64,000 nucleotides of DNA, taken from Cyclobacteriaceae bacterium (GTDB lineage Bacteria; Bacteroidota; Bacteroidia; Cytophagales; Cyclobacteriaceae). Positions 26,110 to 35,292 of this stretch are shown piece by piece (positions within the stretch are counted from its first letter, which is position 1; the number at the start of each line of letters is the position of its first letter). The position numbers and the translations under genes were made by a program. The DNA lies in NCBI GenBank assembly GCA_019638255.1, contig JAHBUD010000001.1, positions 3,038,001 to 3,102,000 of the forward strand. The letters run 5' to 3'. A model generated the notes under the pieces. That model did not search any database. It saw only the letters and a list, made by a program, of their open reading frames with translations, and had not been told where the DNA came from.

Positions 26110-27243
26110 ATGAAAATCGGAATTGAGGTTCAGAGATTATATAGACAAGAACGGTATGGGATTGAAACGTCCGCTATTGATTTAGTTAATGCATTATACG
26201 GCTTAAAAACAAAACATGATTTTTTTATTTATGCAAAAAACTACAACAATAACTTACAAACTGATACAAAAGATTTTAATGTAAGATTTATTCATGGTAA
26301 GTTTTTTGTTGATTCTGAACAAGTATTCCTTCCACTTGCTGCCGCAAAAGATAAACTTGATCTTCTCCACTGTACCGGTAACACAACCCCGATTTTTAGT
26401 AAAGTGCCCATCATTCAAACACTGCATGATGTTATCTTTATGGATTCAATCCCTTCAAGTGATACTCTGTACCAACGACTCGGTAATTATTACAGAAGGC
26501 TAGTTGTTCCTTGTGTTTCACAAAAAAGCAAATTGATTGTCACAGTATCAGAATTCGAAAAACAAAGAATAATAAAACGACTTGGCATTTCACCCGATAA
26601 AATCCATGTTATTCATAATGGTATCAGCAATTCATTTAAAAGAGTAAATGATCAACAGGAACTCAGTCGCATAAAACAAAAGTACAATCTAACTGACACG
26701 TACATTCTTTTTCTTGGAAACAGTTCACAAAGAAAAAACCCAATTCGTGTAATAGAAGCTTATCTAAAATATGTTCAGCGAACAAACGAGCCAATTCCTT
26801 TGGTAACTCCAAATCTAACCAGGGATTATCTCGCTCATCAACTTCAAAGACTCAGTCAAAAAAAATTAATCAATAATTTCATTACTCCGGGTTATATCCA
26901 ACGAGAAGACATGCCTCACCTATTTTCACTCAGCAGCTTATTCCTATTCCCTTCTCTTTCTGAAGGATTTGGGATGCCCGTGCTAGAGGCGATGGCATGT
27001 AAAGTACCTGTAGTGACCTCAAATCTGTCTTCATTACCAGAAATTTCCGGAAATGCTGCCTGGTCCATTAATCCATTCAATATTGAAGAATTGGCGGACG
27101 CAATGTTAACTCTTCTCGATTCTGACACGCACCGTTCCAATCTTGTTGAAGAAGGCACTAAGCAAATTGCTAAATTTAGCTGGAAAAGATCAGCCGAAAA
27201 ATACATTGAACTGTATGAACGTATCGGGGCGAAAGGAAGCTAA
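26110..27243 (+). CDS. GT4 family glycosyltransferase
   Basis: A 377-residue GT-B enzyme. It has an N-terminal KIGIEVQRLYRQERYGIETSA loop, VTVSEFEKQRIIKRLGI, the hinge region YILFLGNSSQRKNPIRVIEAY, and the donor site PSLSEGFGMPVLEAMACKVPVVTS with the E-x7-E pair. The RYGIETSAIDL start resembles GT4 mannosyl-/rhamnosyltransferases with a GxG loop. It starts 7 bases after the GT2 gene and is among the most AT-rich genes of the window. Substrate unknown. Confidence 0.9.
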   Translation: MKIGIEVQRLYRQERYGIETSAIDLVNALYGLKTKHDFFIYAKNYNNNLQTDTKDFNVRFIHGKFFVDSEQVFLPLAAAKDKLDLLHCTGNTTPIFSKVPIIQTLHDVIFMDSIPSSDTLYQRLGNYYRRLVVPCVSQKSKLIVTVSEFEKQRIIKRLGISPDKIHVIHNGISNSFKRVNDQQELSRIKQKYNLTDTYILFLGNSSQRKNPIRVIEAYLKYVQRTNEPIPLVTPNLTRDYLAHQLQRLSQKKLINNFITPGYIQREDMPHLFSLSSLFLFPSLSEGFGMPVLEAMACKVPVVTSNLSSLPEISGNAAWSINPFNIEELADAMLTLLDSDTHRSNLVEEGTKQIAKFSWKRSAEKYIELYERIGAKGS

Positions 27244-27255
27244 TCCAAATTAATT

Positions 27256-28179
27256 GTGAAATACATTGGAATTATAATATTGACCCTCGCTACTCTTCAT
27301 TCATTTAATGGGTATTGTCAATCACGTAAAGAGAATGAAATAAAAACCATTACGCTACCAGAGAATTCGTTTACCAAAATCGCTAGCCTGCCTTCACATA
27401 TAAACGAGGCCTCAGGATTAGCCATCACCAGCGAAAAGAATATTTGGACACACAATGACGGAGGGGTTCCGGTTTTATTTTGCCTCGACTCAACTGGACA
27501 GCTCATTAAAACATTACACCTGAATCACAGGAATAATGGGTGGGAAGATCTGGCCACTGATGAAAATGGAAATTTATACATTGGATCTTTCGGAAATAAC
27601 AAAAATGACAGAAGAGATTTAAAAATCTTCCGTATACCAAATCCTGACTCAATAACAACACCAGTATTTACTGCCGAAATAATTAGTTTTTCGTACGAAG
27701 ATCAATTCGAATTCCCGCCCCGACCAAATAAACGTAATTTTGATTGCGATGCCTTTATAATATTAAATGGATCAATCTATCTGTTTACAAAAAACAGAAC
27801 CTTACCCTTCACAGGATTCACAAGAATCTATAAACTGCCCACAACACCAGGGGTATATAAGGCCGCATTAATTGACAGTCTTTATTTAGGACAAGGCGCC
27901 ATGATGGATTATTGGGTAACAGGGGCAGATTATAGCAGTGACAATAAAACATTGGTCCTTTTGGGACACTCATCTGTTTGGTTGATTAAGGATATGGATG
28001 GGGAGAGATTTTCAACTGGAGATATTTTTCACATGTCTTTAAACCACTATTCTCACAAGGCAGGAATAGCCTTCAAATCAAAGAACCTACTCTATATAGT
28101 TGATGAGAAAGAATTCGGCCTAATCGGTGGAGATCTTTACCAACTGAATCTTGAAAAGATACTGAATAACCTTAAATAA
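27256..28179 (+). CDS. Secreted protein, probable beta-propeller, unknown function
   Basis: A 307-residue protein with a signal peptide (KYIGIIILTLATLHSFNGYCQ). The mature part has blade-like repeats: NEASGLAITSEKNIWTHND, GWEDLATDENGNLYIGSFGN, FDCDAFIILNGSIYLFTK, YWVTGADYSSDNKTLVLLG and HKAGIAFKSKNLLYIVDE, resembling NHL/SdiA-like six-bladed propellers. The start codon is GTG at 27256. It ends the glycosyltransferase operon, 12 bases after the last GT4. A periplasmic or surface role in glycan handling is possible but not shown by any motif. Confidence 0.7.
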   Translation: MKYIGIIILTLATLHSFNGYCQSRKENEIKTITLPENSFTKIASLPSHINEASGLAITSEKNIWTHNDGGVPVLFCLDSTGQLIKTLHLNHRNNGWEDLATDENGNLYIGSFGNNKNDRRDLKIFRIPNPDSITTPVFTAEIISFSYEDQFEFPPRPNKRNFDCDAFIILNGSIYLFTKNRTLPFTGFTRIYKLPTTPGVYKAALIDSLYLGQGAMMDYWVTGADYSSDNKTLVLLGHSSVWLIKDMDGERFSTGDIFHMSLNHYSHKAGIAFKSKNLLYIVDEKEFGLIGGDLYQLNLEKILNNLK

Positions 28180-28205
28180 TAGCCAATAACTACGTTTTTG
28201 AGCAT

Positions 28206-28237
28206 TTTGTCGTTCATTTAGGCATTTACTATATTTA
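28206..28237 (+). promoter_or_regulatory. Candidate sigma-A promoter before the PKD-array esterase
   Basis: TTTG (28206-28209) and TATATTTA (28230-28237) are separated by 20 bases, close to the Bacteroidota TTTG-N19-TAnnTTTG arrangement with the last base changed. A small inverted repeat, TATACT-AGAA-AGTATA, follows at 28265-28280 in the leader. The ATG is at 28308. Confidence 0.5.
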
Positions 28238-28307
28238 AGGTTCATTTTCTACAGTTTACCTTCCTATACTAGAAAGTATAGAACTTCATAAATTAAATAC
28301 CTGACCT

Positions 28308-31300
28308 ATGAATTTTATAGAAACGTTATCAAAACATCGGTTCTCTATAAAACTGAATCTCTTAGTTTTTACACCACTAATATTTTTAACAACTATTGCG
28401 TATTCCCAGAACCAAACTCCAAGGGTAACGACCGCAAGTACAATCCATTTTTACGAATACCTGCCTCCAGATTACAATTCGAATACAAATAATTATCCAG
28501 TTGTTTTTTTTATGCATGGCTTGGGCGAGCGTGGAAATACCGCTGCTGACCTGCCGCTTGTTCATAAACACGGACCTCCGAAATTCGTAAAAAATAATAC
28601 ACAATTTCCATTTATCTTAATATCTCCTCAACTAAAAACAAATTTTGGCGATTGGCCACCTTGGTATATCGATGAAGTAGTAGAGTATTGTCGTACTTAC
28701 TTAAGGATCGACCCTAAACGAATGTATTTCACCGGCATGAGCCTTGGTGGGGGTGGTGCATGGTACTACGCACAAACCTATCCAAATAAAGTAGCTGCGT
28801 TAGCACCGGTTTGTGGAAGCCGAAACCTTACTTCCAAAGCCTGCGATCTTGTGAATAGCAATATACCGGTTTGGGCATTTCATGGTTCGAATGACACTAC
28901 CGTTCCACAGTCCAGAACAATCAACATGATAAATGCGATGAATGCTTGTAACCCGGCACCAAACCCCGCTCCGATTCTGACCATATATCCGGGCGTAGGA
29001 CATAATGCATGGGATAAAGCCTATAGACCTGATCATGTTGAACACAACCCCAACGTATATGAATGGATGATGATGCAGGTTAATGGTGGAGTAACCGTAA
29101 ATGCCGGTCCTGATATTACCTTAAACCTTCCGACCAACTCCACGACCATTACTGGCACAGCATCAACACAAACCGGAACAATTACATCCTACGCCTGGAC
29201 AAAGTTGAGTGGCCCTGCTGTTACGCTGGCCAATACAAACACGCCAACGGTTTCACTTACCAATATGGTGGAGGGTGTTTATACCTTCAGGCTCACAGCA
29301 ACCAGTAGTTCAGGCGATAGCAGCCATGATGATGTAAAGGTTACCGTTCTGCAAATAAACCAACCCCCGGTGGCAAATGCCGGACCAGACATTACCATCA
29401 CCTTGCCAACCAGTTCCGTAACCATAAATGGAATTGGTTCCGACCCTGACGGATCCATCACTACCTACGCATGGGTAAAAAACAGCGGGCCATCGGCTAC
29501 CATCAGCGGTCAAAACACAGCCACCTTGAACCTTACCAACCTGGTGGAAGGTGTTTATGTGTTTACGCTAACTGTAACCGACAACCTTGGTGCAACCGGA
29601 ACCGATCAGGTTACGATTACTGTTAATGCGGCCGCGGTAAATCAACCACCCGTGGCAAATGCCGGACCTGACATTACCGTTAATTTACCAACCAGTTCGG
29701 TTAACATAACCGGAAGTGGAAGCGATCCTGACGGAACAATTGCAAGTTATTTATGGGAAAAAATCAGTGGGCCAAGCGTAACCATAGCAAATGCCAATAC
29801 GCCTACTGTTTCGTTAACAGCATTGGTTGCCGGAACGTATGTATTCCGGCTTACTGTAACCGATAATCAAGGTGCAACTGCTTTTGATGAAGTGACCATC
29901 AATGTGGTTACTGCCAATCAATCGCCCTCCGCCAATGCTGGGCCGGATGTAACGATTACATCACCGACCTCAAGTATTACAATAACAGGATCGGGAACTG
30001 ATCCTGACGGGTCGATAACCACGTATGCCTGGATCCAAGTATCCGGCCCAAGCACCGCAGTACTAACTAACGCTAATACCTCAAACCTTACTGCAAGTTC
30101 TCTTATAGCGGGAATTTACCGCTTTCGGTTAACGGTCACGGATAATCTGGGCGCTACCGGTAGTGATGATATGTTAGTCACCGTAAATGCAGCTCCGGTC
30201 AATAATCCCCCGGTTGCTAATGCCGGGCCAGACATTACCATTACACTTCCAACAAACACAGTAATTATTAATGGATCTGGTACTGATAGTGATGGAACCG
30301 TTGTGGCTTACCAATGGTCAAAATTAAGCGGCCCAGCCTCCGTTCAGTCCGGACAAACCACTCCTAGCTTAACGGTTAACAATATGGTTGCAGGAACCTA
30401 TACGTTCAGGCTTACTGTTACCGACAATCAAGGTGCAACAGGAACCGATAATGTTTCAGTGATTGTTCAACCTGAAGTTGTTAACCAGGCTCCTATTGTG
30501 AATGCCGGACCAGATGTGAGCCTTACATTACCAAGCAATAGTACATTACTTCAGGCAACAGCAAGCGACCCTGATGGATCAATTGCCTCCTATCAATGGC
30601 AACAGATCAGTGGGCCATCGTTCTCAGGGACAGGAAACACTACAGCAAATTTTTCTTTGAACGATTTGCAGGAAGGCTCATATGTATTTCGTATTACCGT
30701 TACCGATAATCTCGGAGCTACCGCAACGGATGAGGTTGGTGTTTTTGTTTTCGCTGCTAATCAACCACCCGTTGTCAATGCATCATCAGACCAAACCATA
30801 ACATTGCCTACATCAACGGTTATTCTGACTGCCGTAGCATCAGATCCGGATGGCACCATAGATTCCTACTTATGGATCTATGTTTCCGGCCCGGGAAGTC
30901 CAACGTTAAGCGGGGCAACAACTACTTCTTTAACGGCTGGAAATTTAATTCAAGGCACCTATACCTTTAGAATTACTGTTACTGATAATGATGGTGCAAC
31001 AGCATTTGACGAAGTAAACGTTGTGGTACAATCGGCCACGAATCAATCACCTATTGCCAATGCCGGCCCAAATAAATCCATTACACTACCCACCAACTCC
31101 ACCAACTTTACAGGGTCAGGCGTTGATCCGGATGGTACAATAATAAGTTACGCCTGGGTGCAAATAAGTGGTACGGCAGCTACGCTCTCCAATGCCAATA
31201 CGGCAACGCTTACCGTGCAGGTGCCAGCTGATGGTACGTATACCTTTCGTTTAACCGTAACCGATAATGATGGGGCATCTGGCTCCAGTAATGTTACGCT

Positions 31301-33551
31301 TACAGTAAATCCAGCAGCTGTTAATCAACCACCCGTAGTAAGTGCGGGACCAAACCAATCGATTACCCTACCTCAAAATTCACTCAACCTGAATGGAACA
31401 GCCTCTGACCCTGATGGCTCTATTGCTTCCTACCTTTGGATAAAATTCAGTGGCCCGACAGCAACACTTACCAACGCAATAACACCAACTTTGTCGGTAG
31501 CTGATATGGTTGAGGGCACCTATATATTCAGACTTACCGTTACCGACAATGGTGGCCTTACCGCTTCAGCCAATGTAACCGTTAACGTGTTACCGGCTGC
31601 GGTGAATCAACCGCCTGTAGCCAATGCTGGTCCGGATAGGGTGCTGACATTGCCGACTAACAATACAACATTGCTGGGTTCCGGTACCGATGCGGACGGA
31701 ACGATTGTCAGTTACGAATGGATACAGTTAACAGGTCCAGCCGCTACGCTCCTCAATGCGACAACACCAACACTAACCATTCAGGATCTTGTAGCCGGAG
31801 TTTATGATTTCAGTTTGACCGTTACGGATGATCAGGGAGCAACCGGAACAGACGTTGCCCGTGTGACTGTTAATGCATTGCCTGTTAATCAACCGCCTGT
31901 GGCTAATGCAGGCCCTGACCGGACAATAAATCTGCCTACCAATATTGCCACCCTCAATGGATCGGGTAGTGATAGTGATGGCTCCATTGTTCGCTATCTT
32001 TGGACCAAAGTATCTGGCCCCACCGTTATTATGGGCAATGTTAATATCCCAAATCTTTCACTCAGCGAACTCGTTGAAGGGACGTATCGCTTCCGGCTTG
32101 AAGTTGAAGATAATGATGGTGCGATTGCAACAGATGACGCCATGGTGTTTGTTATTGCCGCAGCGGTTAATCAGCCACCCGTGGTAAGCTCAGGCGGAAA
32201 CAAGTCTATCTTTTTACCCACCAATTCAACAACCTTAAATGGTTCTGCCAGTGATCCTGACGGAAGCATTACTGCCGTTGTATGGACGCAAGTTACCGGA
32301 CCAAGCACCGCTACGTTAACCAATTCGAACACAGTAAATTTAATGGTGTCAAATCTGATTGAAGGCATTTACCGGTTCCGGTTAACGGCAACGGATAATG
32401 CCGGTGCAACGGCATCTGCAGACGCACAGGTTACCGTTAATGCGGCCACGGTAAACCAACCTCCTACCGCTAATGCAGGGCCTGATGTTACAATTCAACT
32501 TCCAGTGAACAACACAAACTTGAACGGTTCAGGAAATGATCCGGACGGAACCATTGCTTCTTATGCGTGGTCAAAATTAAGTGGACCAGTAGTTACACTA
32601 ACCAATGCAAATACTGCAACACTATTGCTATCCGGTATGGCCGAAGGTGTTTACAGCTTCAGGCTTACGGTAACCGATAACGAAGGCGCTACAGCTTCCG
32701 ATATCGCCAATGTTACTGTTTTACCCGCATCCATTAACAATCCTCCTGTGGTGAATGCCGGACCGGACCGTACCATTGTACTGCCGGTTAACAGTACAAC
32801 CCTCACTGGAACTGCAACCGATGATGGAACCATTACCGCTGTACAATGGACAAAAGTTTCAGGGCCAGATGCTGTACTTACCGGTGCTAACTCACTTTCA
32901 GTAGCCATCAGCAACCTCGTTGAGGGCACGTATGTCTTCCGGCTCACCGCTACCGATAATGGCGGACTGACTGCATCAGACGATGCACAGGTTAATGTTG
33001 AACCCGCATTGATTACAAATCCACCGCCTACCGTTGATGCCGGTGAAACCGTAACCATTGCTTTGCCTGTTGATTCTGTTGCTGTTACAGCAGTAGCAAC
33101 TTCTCCGGGGTTAATTGAAACGTATAAATGGACCCAGTTGAATGGTTCTCCAGTACAGATAAATCCCGATACTACAGATGTGCTTCGGGTTAAAAACCTG
33201 ACGGAAGGTGAGTATCTTTTCCGCATTACGGTTACCGATGGCGATAACCAGTCGGCAACCGATGACCTTTTGGTAATTGTGGAAAGACCTGCGGTGAAGC
33301 CTGCCAATGTCTTCTCACCCAACAACGACAATTTCTATGACACCTGGACAATTGATCATGCTGAACTCTTATCAGGATGCACCATTGAAGTTACCGACCG
33401 GCAAGGAAAACGGGTTTATAACTCAACAGGATATGAGACAGCATGGGATGGCGTATTCAACGGACAACCGTTGCCCATGGGTGCTTATTTTTATACCATA
33501 CGTTGTAATAATCAAAAACCATTAACCGGTAGTGTAACGATTATCCGCTAA
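28308..33551 (+). CDS. Giant secreted esterase with 15 PKD-like repeats and type B (CHU_C) sorting domain
   Basis: 1747 residues. The signal peptide ends near TTIAYSQ. Residues about 45-260 form an alpha/beta-hydrolase of the PHB depolymerase/feruloyl esterase kind: oxyanion loop FFMHGLGERG, nucleophile elbow TGMSLGGGGAW, acid in FHGSNDTTVP, and catalytic His in GVGHNAWDKAY. From about 263 to 1660 there are 15 tandem PKD/Ig-like domains of ~93 residues, most starting NQPPVANAGPD and holding DPDG calcium-type loops. The last ~80 residues (VFSPNNDNFYDTW to SVTIIR) are the CHU_C/gliding-motility domain that directs T9SS export. The PorP/SprF-type gene starts 6 bases later, a common pairing. Substrate unknown, likely an ester on polysaccharide. 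Confidence 0.9.
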   Translation: MNFIETLSKHRFSIKLNLLVFTPLIFLTTIAYSQNQTPRVTTASTIHFYEYLPPDYNSNTNNYPVVFFMHGLGERGNTAADLPLVHKHGPPKFVKNNTQFPFILISPQLKTNFGDWPPWYIDEVVEYCRTYLRIDPKRMYFTGMSLGGGGAWYYAQTYPNKVAALAPVCGSRNLTSKACDLVNSNIPVWAFHGSNDTTVPQSRTINMINAMNACNPAPNPAPILTIYPGVGHNAWDKAYRPDHVEHNPNVYEWMMMQVNGGVTVNAGPDITLNLPTNSTTITGTASTQTGTITSYAWTKLSGPAVTLANTNTPTVSLTNMVEGVYTFRLTATSSSGDSSHDDVKVTVLQINQPPVANAGPDITITLPTSSVTINGIGSDPDGSITTYAWVKNSGPSATISGQNTATLNLTNLVEGVYVFTLTVTDNLGATGTDQVTITVNAAAVNQPPVANAGPDITVNLPTSSVNITGSGSDPDGTIASYLWEKISGPSVTIANANTPTVSLTALVAGTYVFRLTVTDNQGATAFDEVTINVVTANQSPSANAGPDVTITSPTSSITITGSGTDPDGSITTYAWIQVSGPSTAVLTNANTSNLTASSLIAGIYRFRLTVTDNLGATGSDDMLVTVNAAPVNNPPVANAGPDITITLPTNTVIINGSGTDSDGTVVAYQWSKLSGPASVQSGQTTPSLTVNNMVAGTYTFRLTVTDNQGATGTDNVSVIVQPEVVNQAPIVNAGPDVSLTLPSNSTLLQATASDPDGSIASYQWQQISGPSFSGTGNTTANFSLNDLQEGSYVFRITVTDNLGATATDEVGVFVFAANQPPVVNASSDQTITLPTSTVILTAVASDPDGTIDSYLWIYVSGPGSPTLSGATTTSLTAGNLIQGTYTFRITVTDNDGATAFDEVNVVVQSATNQSPIANAGPNKSITLPTNSTNFTGSGVDPDGTIISYAWVQISGTAATLSNANTATLTVQVPADGTYTFRLTVTDNDGASGSSNVTLTVNPAAVNQPPVVSAGPNQSITLPQNSLNLNGTASDPDGSIASYLWIKFSGPTATLTNAITPTLSVADMVEGTYIFRLTVTDNGGLTASANVTVNVLPAAVNQPPVANAGPDRVLTLPTNNTTLLGSGTDADGTIVSYEWIQLTGPAATLLNATTPTLTIQDLVAGVYDFSLTVTDDQGATGTDVARVTVNALPVNQPPVANAGPDRTINLPTNIATLNGSGSDSDGSIVRYLWTKVSGPTVIMGNVNIPNLSLSELVEGTYRFRLEVEDNDGAIATDDAMVFVIAAAVNQPPVVSSGGNKSIFLPTNSTTLNGSASDPDGSITAVVWTQVTGPSTATLTNSNTVNLMVSNLIEGIYRFRLTATDNAGATASADAQVTVNAATVNQPPTANAGPDVTIQLPVNNTNLNGSGNDPDGTIASYAWSKLSGPVVTLTNANTATLLLSGMAEGVYSFRLTVTDNEGATASDIANVTVLPASINNPPVVNAGPDRTIVLPVNSTTLTGTATDDGTITAVQWTKVSGPDAVLTGANSLSVAISNLVEGTYVFRLTATDNGGLTASDDAQVNVEPALITNPPPTVDAGETVTIALPVDSVAVTAVATSPGLIETYKWTQLNGSPVQINPDTTDVLRVKNLTEGEYLFRITVTDGDNQSATDDLLVIVERPAVKPANVFSPNNDNFYDTWTIDHAELLSGCTIEVTDRQGKRVYNSTGYETAWDGVFNGQPLPMGAYFYTIRCNNQKPLTGSVTIIR
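29094..33285 (+). repeat. Tandem ~280-bp coding repeats (15 PKD-like units)
   Basis: Fifteen units of roughly 276-288 bp in frame. Each encodes the order N-x-P-P, ANAGPD, LPTNSTT, DPDGTIxSYxW, SGP, EGxYxFRLTVTDNxGA. Units differ at many bases, so this is an old protein-domain expansion and not a recent DNA duplication. The first and the last two units are the most divergent. Boundaries were set on the conserved AGPD segment. Confidence 0.85.
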
Positions 33552-33557
33552 ATAAAA

Positions 33558-34925
33558 ATGAACTTAAGGCCCTCTCTCCTTCTATTACTCTTTTGTGTTG
33601 TATTAACATTTCCTGCACTTGCACAAAGTACAATTCTATACAGCAGCTACTACATGAATCCTTCGTTGTACAATCCGGCTTTTACCGGTTCCAGCGGATA
33701 CTCAGAACTGTTTTTGAATTTCAGAAGGCAATGGAGCGGTTATGAAGGTGCCCCTACTACAGGAACACTTAACGTTCATTTACCCCTTAATTTTAAAACG
33801 AGCCTTGGATTTAATGCCTTTCAGGATAAAGCAGGGATCATCAGAACCACTTCGGGTATGGCCACGTTTGCCTACCATGTTCATTTCGGAAACAATGTAG
33901 AAGACGAGAACCGGTTAAGCTTTGGGCTTTCGGCTGGTTTAACGAACAGTTTCTTAAAAGACCCGGACAATCCTGATGACCCCGCGGTGGCCAACAACAC
34001 CACCTATTTTCTGAATGGACAGTTTGGCTTATCCTACCAACTCAAAAACCTCAACATTGCTTTTGGTATTCCGGGCTTGTTCAACTCATACGTAGTATCC
34101 GATGTTGGGTTTAACACACCCGGCTTTGATCAGTTGAAAAACACCATCTCTTCACTGAGCTACCGTTTCGATTTTTCAGGTTTATCCTTCCAGCCCATGG
34201 TAATTTACCGTACAAGCGAACTTTCCAACCAATTTGAGGCACTCGGTATCTTTACCATCAAACAGTTGGTGTGGTTGGGCGGATCATACCGACAGGACTA
34301 TGGCGCAGCAGTGCTGGCCGGCCTCCAGGTAGTTGATAAGTTTAGACTTGGTTATGCCTATGAATTCAGCACGGATGGAGTGGCTGAGTTCAACAACGGC
34401 ACGCATGAAATTCAACTGGCCCTGCGCATCGGCAAAAAACAGGTAAAGCGGCCAACCCCAACTACAAAACCTGAACCGGTTACTACAAAAGAGCCCGAAC
34501 CTGCCGAAGAGCCCAAACCGGAGGAACCAACGGAAATCCCTGAACCGCAGGTTGCCGAAATACCTCAACCGCAGCAGGAAGTTAAACCTGAGCCTGTTGA
34601 AACTAAGCCAGAACCTATAGAAACTAAGCCAGAAGTAGTTGAACCCGAACCTGAAAAGCCGCGCAAACTCAATGGCGAAGAATTGCCTCCAGGACATTAT
34701 GTGGTTGTAGGGGTGTTTAAATTCCAAACCAATGCTAAAACCTACCGCGACCAACTCAGTAAGGCCAGCTACCCGGCTGAAATGGCCTACGTACCGGCTA
34801 AGGAATACTATATCGTTCATTTGGGAATGGATCCTGATATAGAAAAGGCCAAGGCGTTACGCGATAAATACAGGCAACAATCGCGGTATTCATTGCGCGA
34901 TACCTGGATATTATCGGTGGAATAA
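33558..34925 (+). CDS. PorP/SprF family T9SS outer-membrane protein with C-terminal SPOR-like domain
   Basis: 455 residues. A signal peptide (LLLFCVVLTFPALAQ) is followed by the PorP/SprF barrel, about residues 22-300, with the family opening YSSYYMNPSLYNPAFTGS and FRRQWSGYEGAPTT. A Pro/Glu/Lys-rich linker spans about 300-375, with repeated KPEP, TKPEP and EEPKPEE. The last 75 residues (GHYVVVGVFKFQTNAKTYRDQL, then YYIVHLGMDPD) look like a SPOR domain, which in other proteins binds denuded peptidoglycan. PorP/SprF proteins pair with T9SS type B cargo; this one follows the CHU_C esterase by 6 bases, so it is probably its secretion or attachment partner. The barrel-plus-SPOR layout could tether the complex to the cell wall. 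Confidence 0.88.
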   Translation: MNLRPSLLLLLFCVVLTFPALAQSTILYSSYYMNPSLYNPAFTGSSGYSELFLNFRRQWSGYEGAPTTGTLNVHLPLNFKTSLGFNAFQDKAGIIRTTSGMATFAYHVHFGNNVEDENRLSFGLSAGLTNSFLKDPDNPDDPAVANNTTYFLNGQFGLSYQLKNLNIAFGIPGLFNSYVVSDVGFNTPGFDQLKNTISSLSYRFDFSGLSFQPMVIYRTSELSNQFEALGIFTIKQLVWLGGSYRQDYGAAVLAGLQVVDKFRLGYAYEFSTDGVAEFNNGTHEIQLALRIGKKQVKRPTPTTKPEPVTTKEPEPAEEPKPEEPTEIPEPQVAEIPQPQQEVKPEPVETKPEPIETKPEVVEPEPEKPRKLNGEELPPGHYVVVGVFKFQTNAKTYRDQLSKASYPAEMAYVPAKEYYIVHLGMDPDIEKAKALRDKYRQQSRYSLRDTWILSVE

Positions 34926-34974
34926 CACCTTCCATTTGCTTCAATTCTTGGTTTTGGCTCCAACATGAACCTGC

Positions 34975-34999
34975 CCACCCGTGTAAGCGGGTGGTTTAT
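34975..34999 (+). terminator. Intrinsic terminator after the PorP/SprF gene
   Basis: CCACCCG (34975-34981) pairs with CGGGTGG (34988-34994) around a 6-base loop and is followed by TTTATT. It lies 50 bases after the stop codon. Confidence 0.7.
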
Positions 35000-35117
35000 T
35001 GCCGGATTGCCGTGGTTTTGTTCAAAATATACTTTCCCATAAGCCTACTTTTGGCGGTTACTATTACACATTTCAACGCCATTTAGTACATGGTTTTAGT
35101 AATACCCCTTTTGGGAT

Positions 35118-35188
35118 AAAAAATGCCTGTTTCAGCATATTTTCAATAATTCTTAACAAAATTATTACCCATTAAACAGGGCATTTTT
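35118..35188 (+). promoter_or_regulatory. Long structured leader or second terminator/attenuator
   Basis: The 367-base gap 34926-35292 has no long gene. Inside it, AAAAATGCC-TGTTT (within 35118-35132) pairs with AAACAGGGCATTTTT (35174-35188) with a single bulged base. An inner stem AATAATT (35145-35151) pairs with AATTATT (35160-35166). The right arm ends in a five-T run, which is the shape of an intrinsic terminator or attenuator. A 14-codon reading frame (35201-35245, MKKYVALNGWKLRP) follows and its stop codon overlaps an alternative ATG at 35242. Function is inferred from shape only. Confidence 0.5.
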
Positions 35189-35292
35189 GTTACTTTTACC
35201 ATGAAAAAGTACGTGGCTTTAAATGGTTGGAAATTAAGGCCATGATAACTACAGTTAACATTTGTCAACGCTTTAATCTACATCACTACTTT

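Noticed and set aside
29094..33285. Regular repeats suggesting a CRISPR or satellite array
   Set aside because: The period is ~280 bp, units encode protein domains in frame, and there are no short identical repeats with spacers.
32651..33331. A 226-codon open frame on the minus strand inside the PKD-repeat gene
   Set aside because: It lies antisense within the 15-repeat coding region, and its sequence mirrors the repeats. No domain or start context supports it.
34284..34820. A 178-codon minus-strand frame across the Pro/Glu-rich linker
   Set aside because: The long RF-rich product is simply the antisense reading of the KPEP repeats of the PorP/SprF protein.
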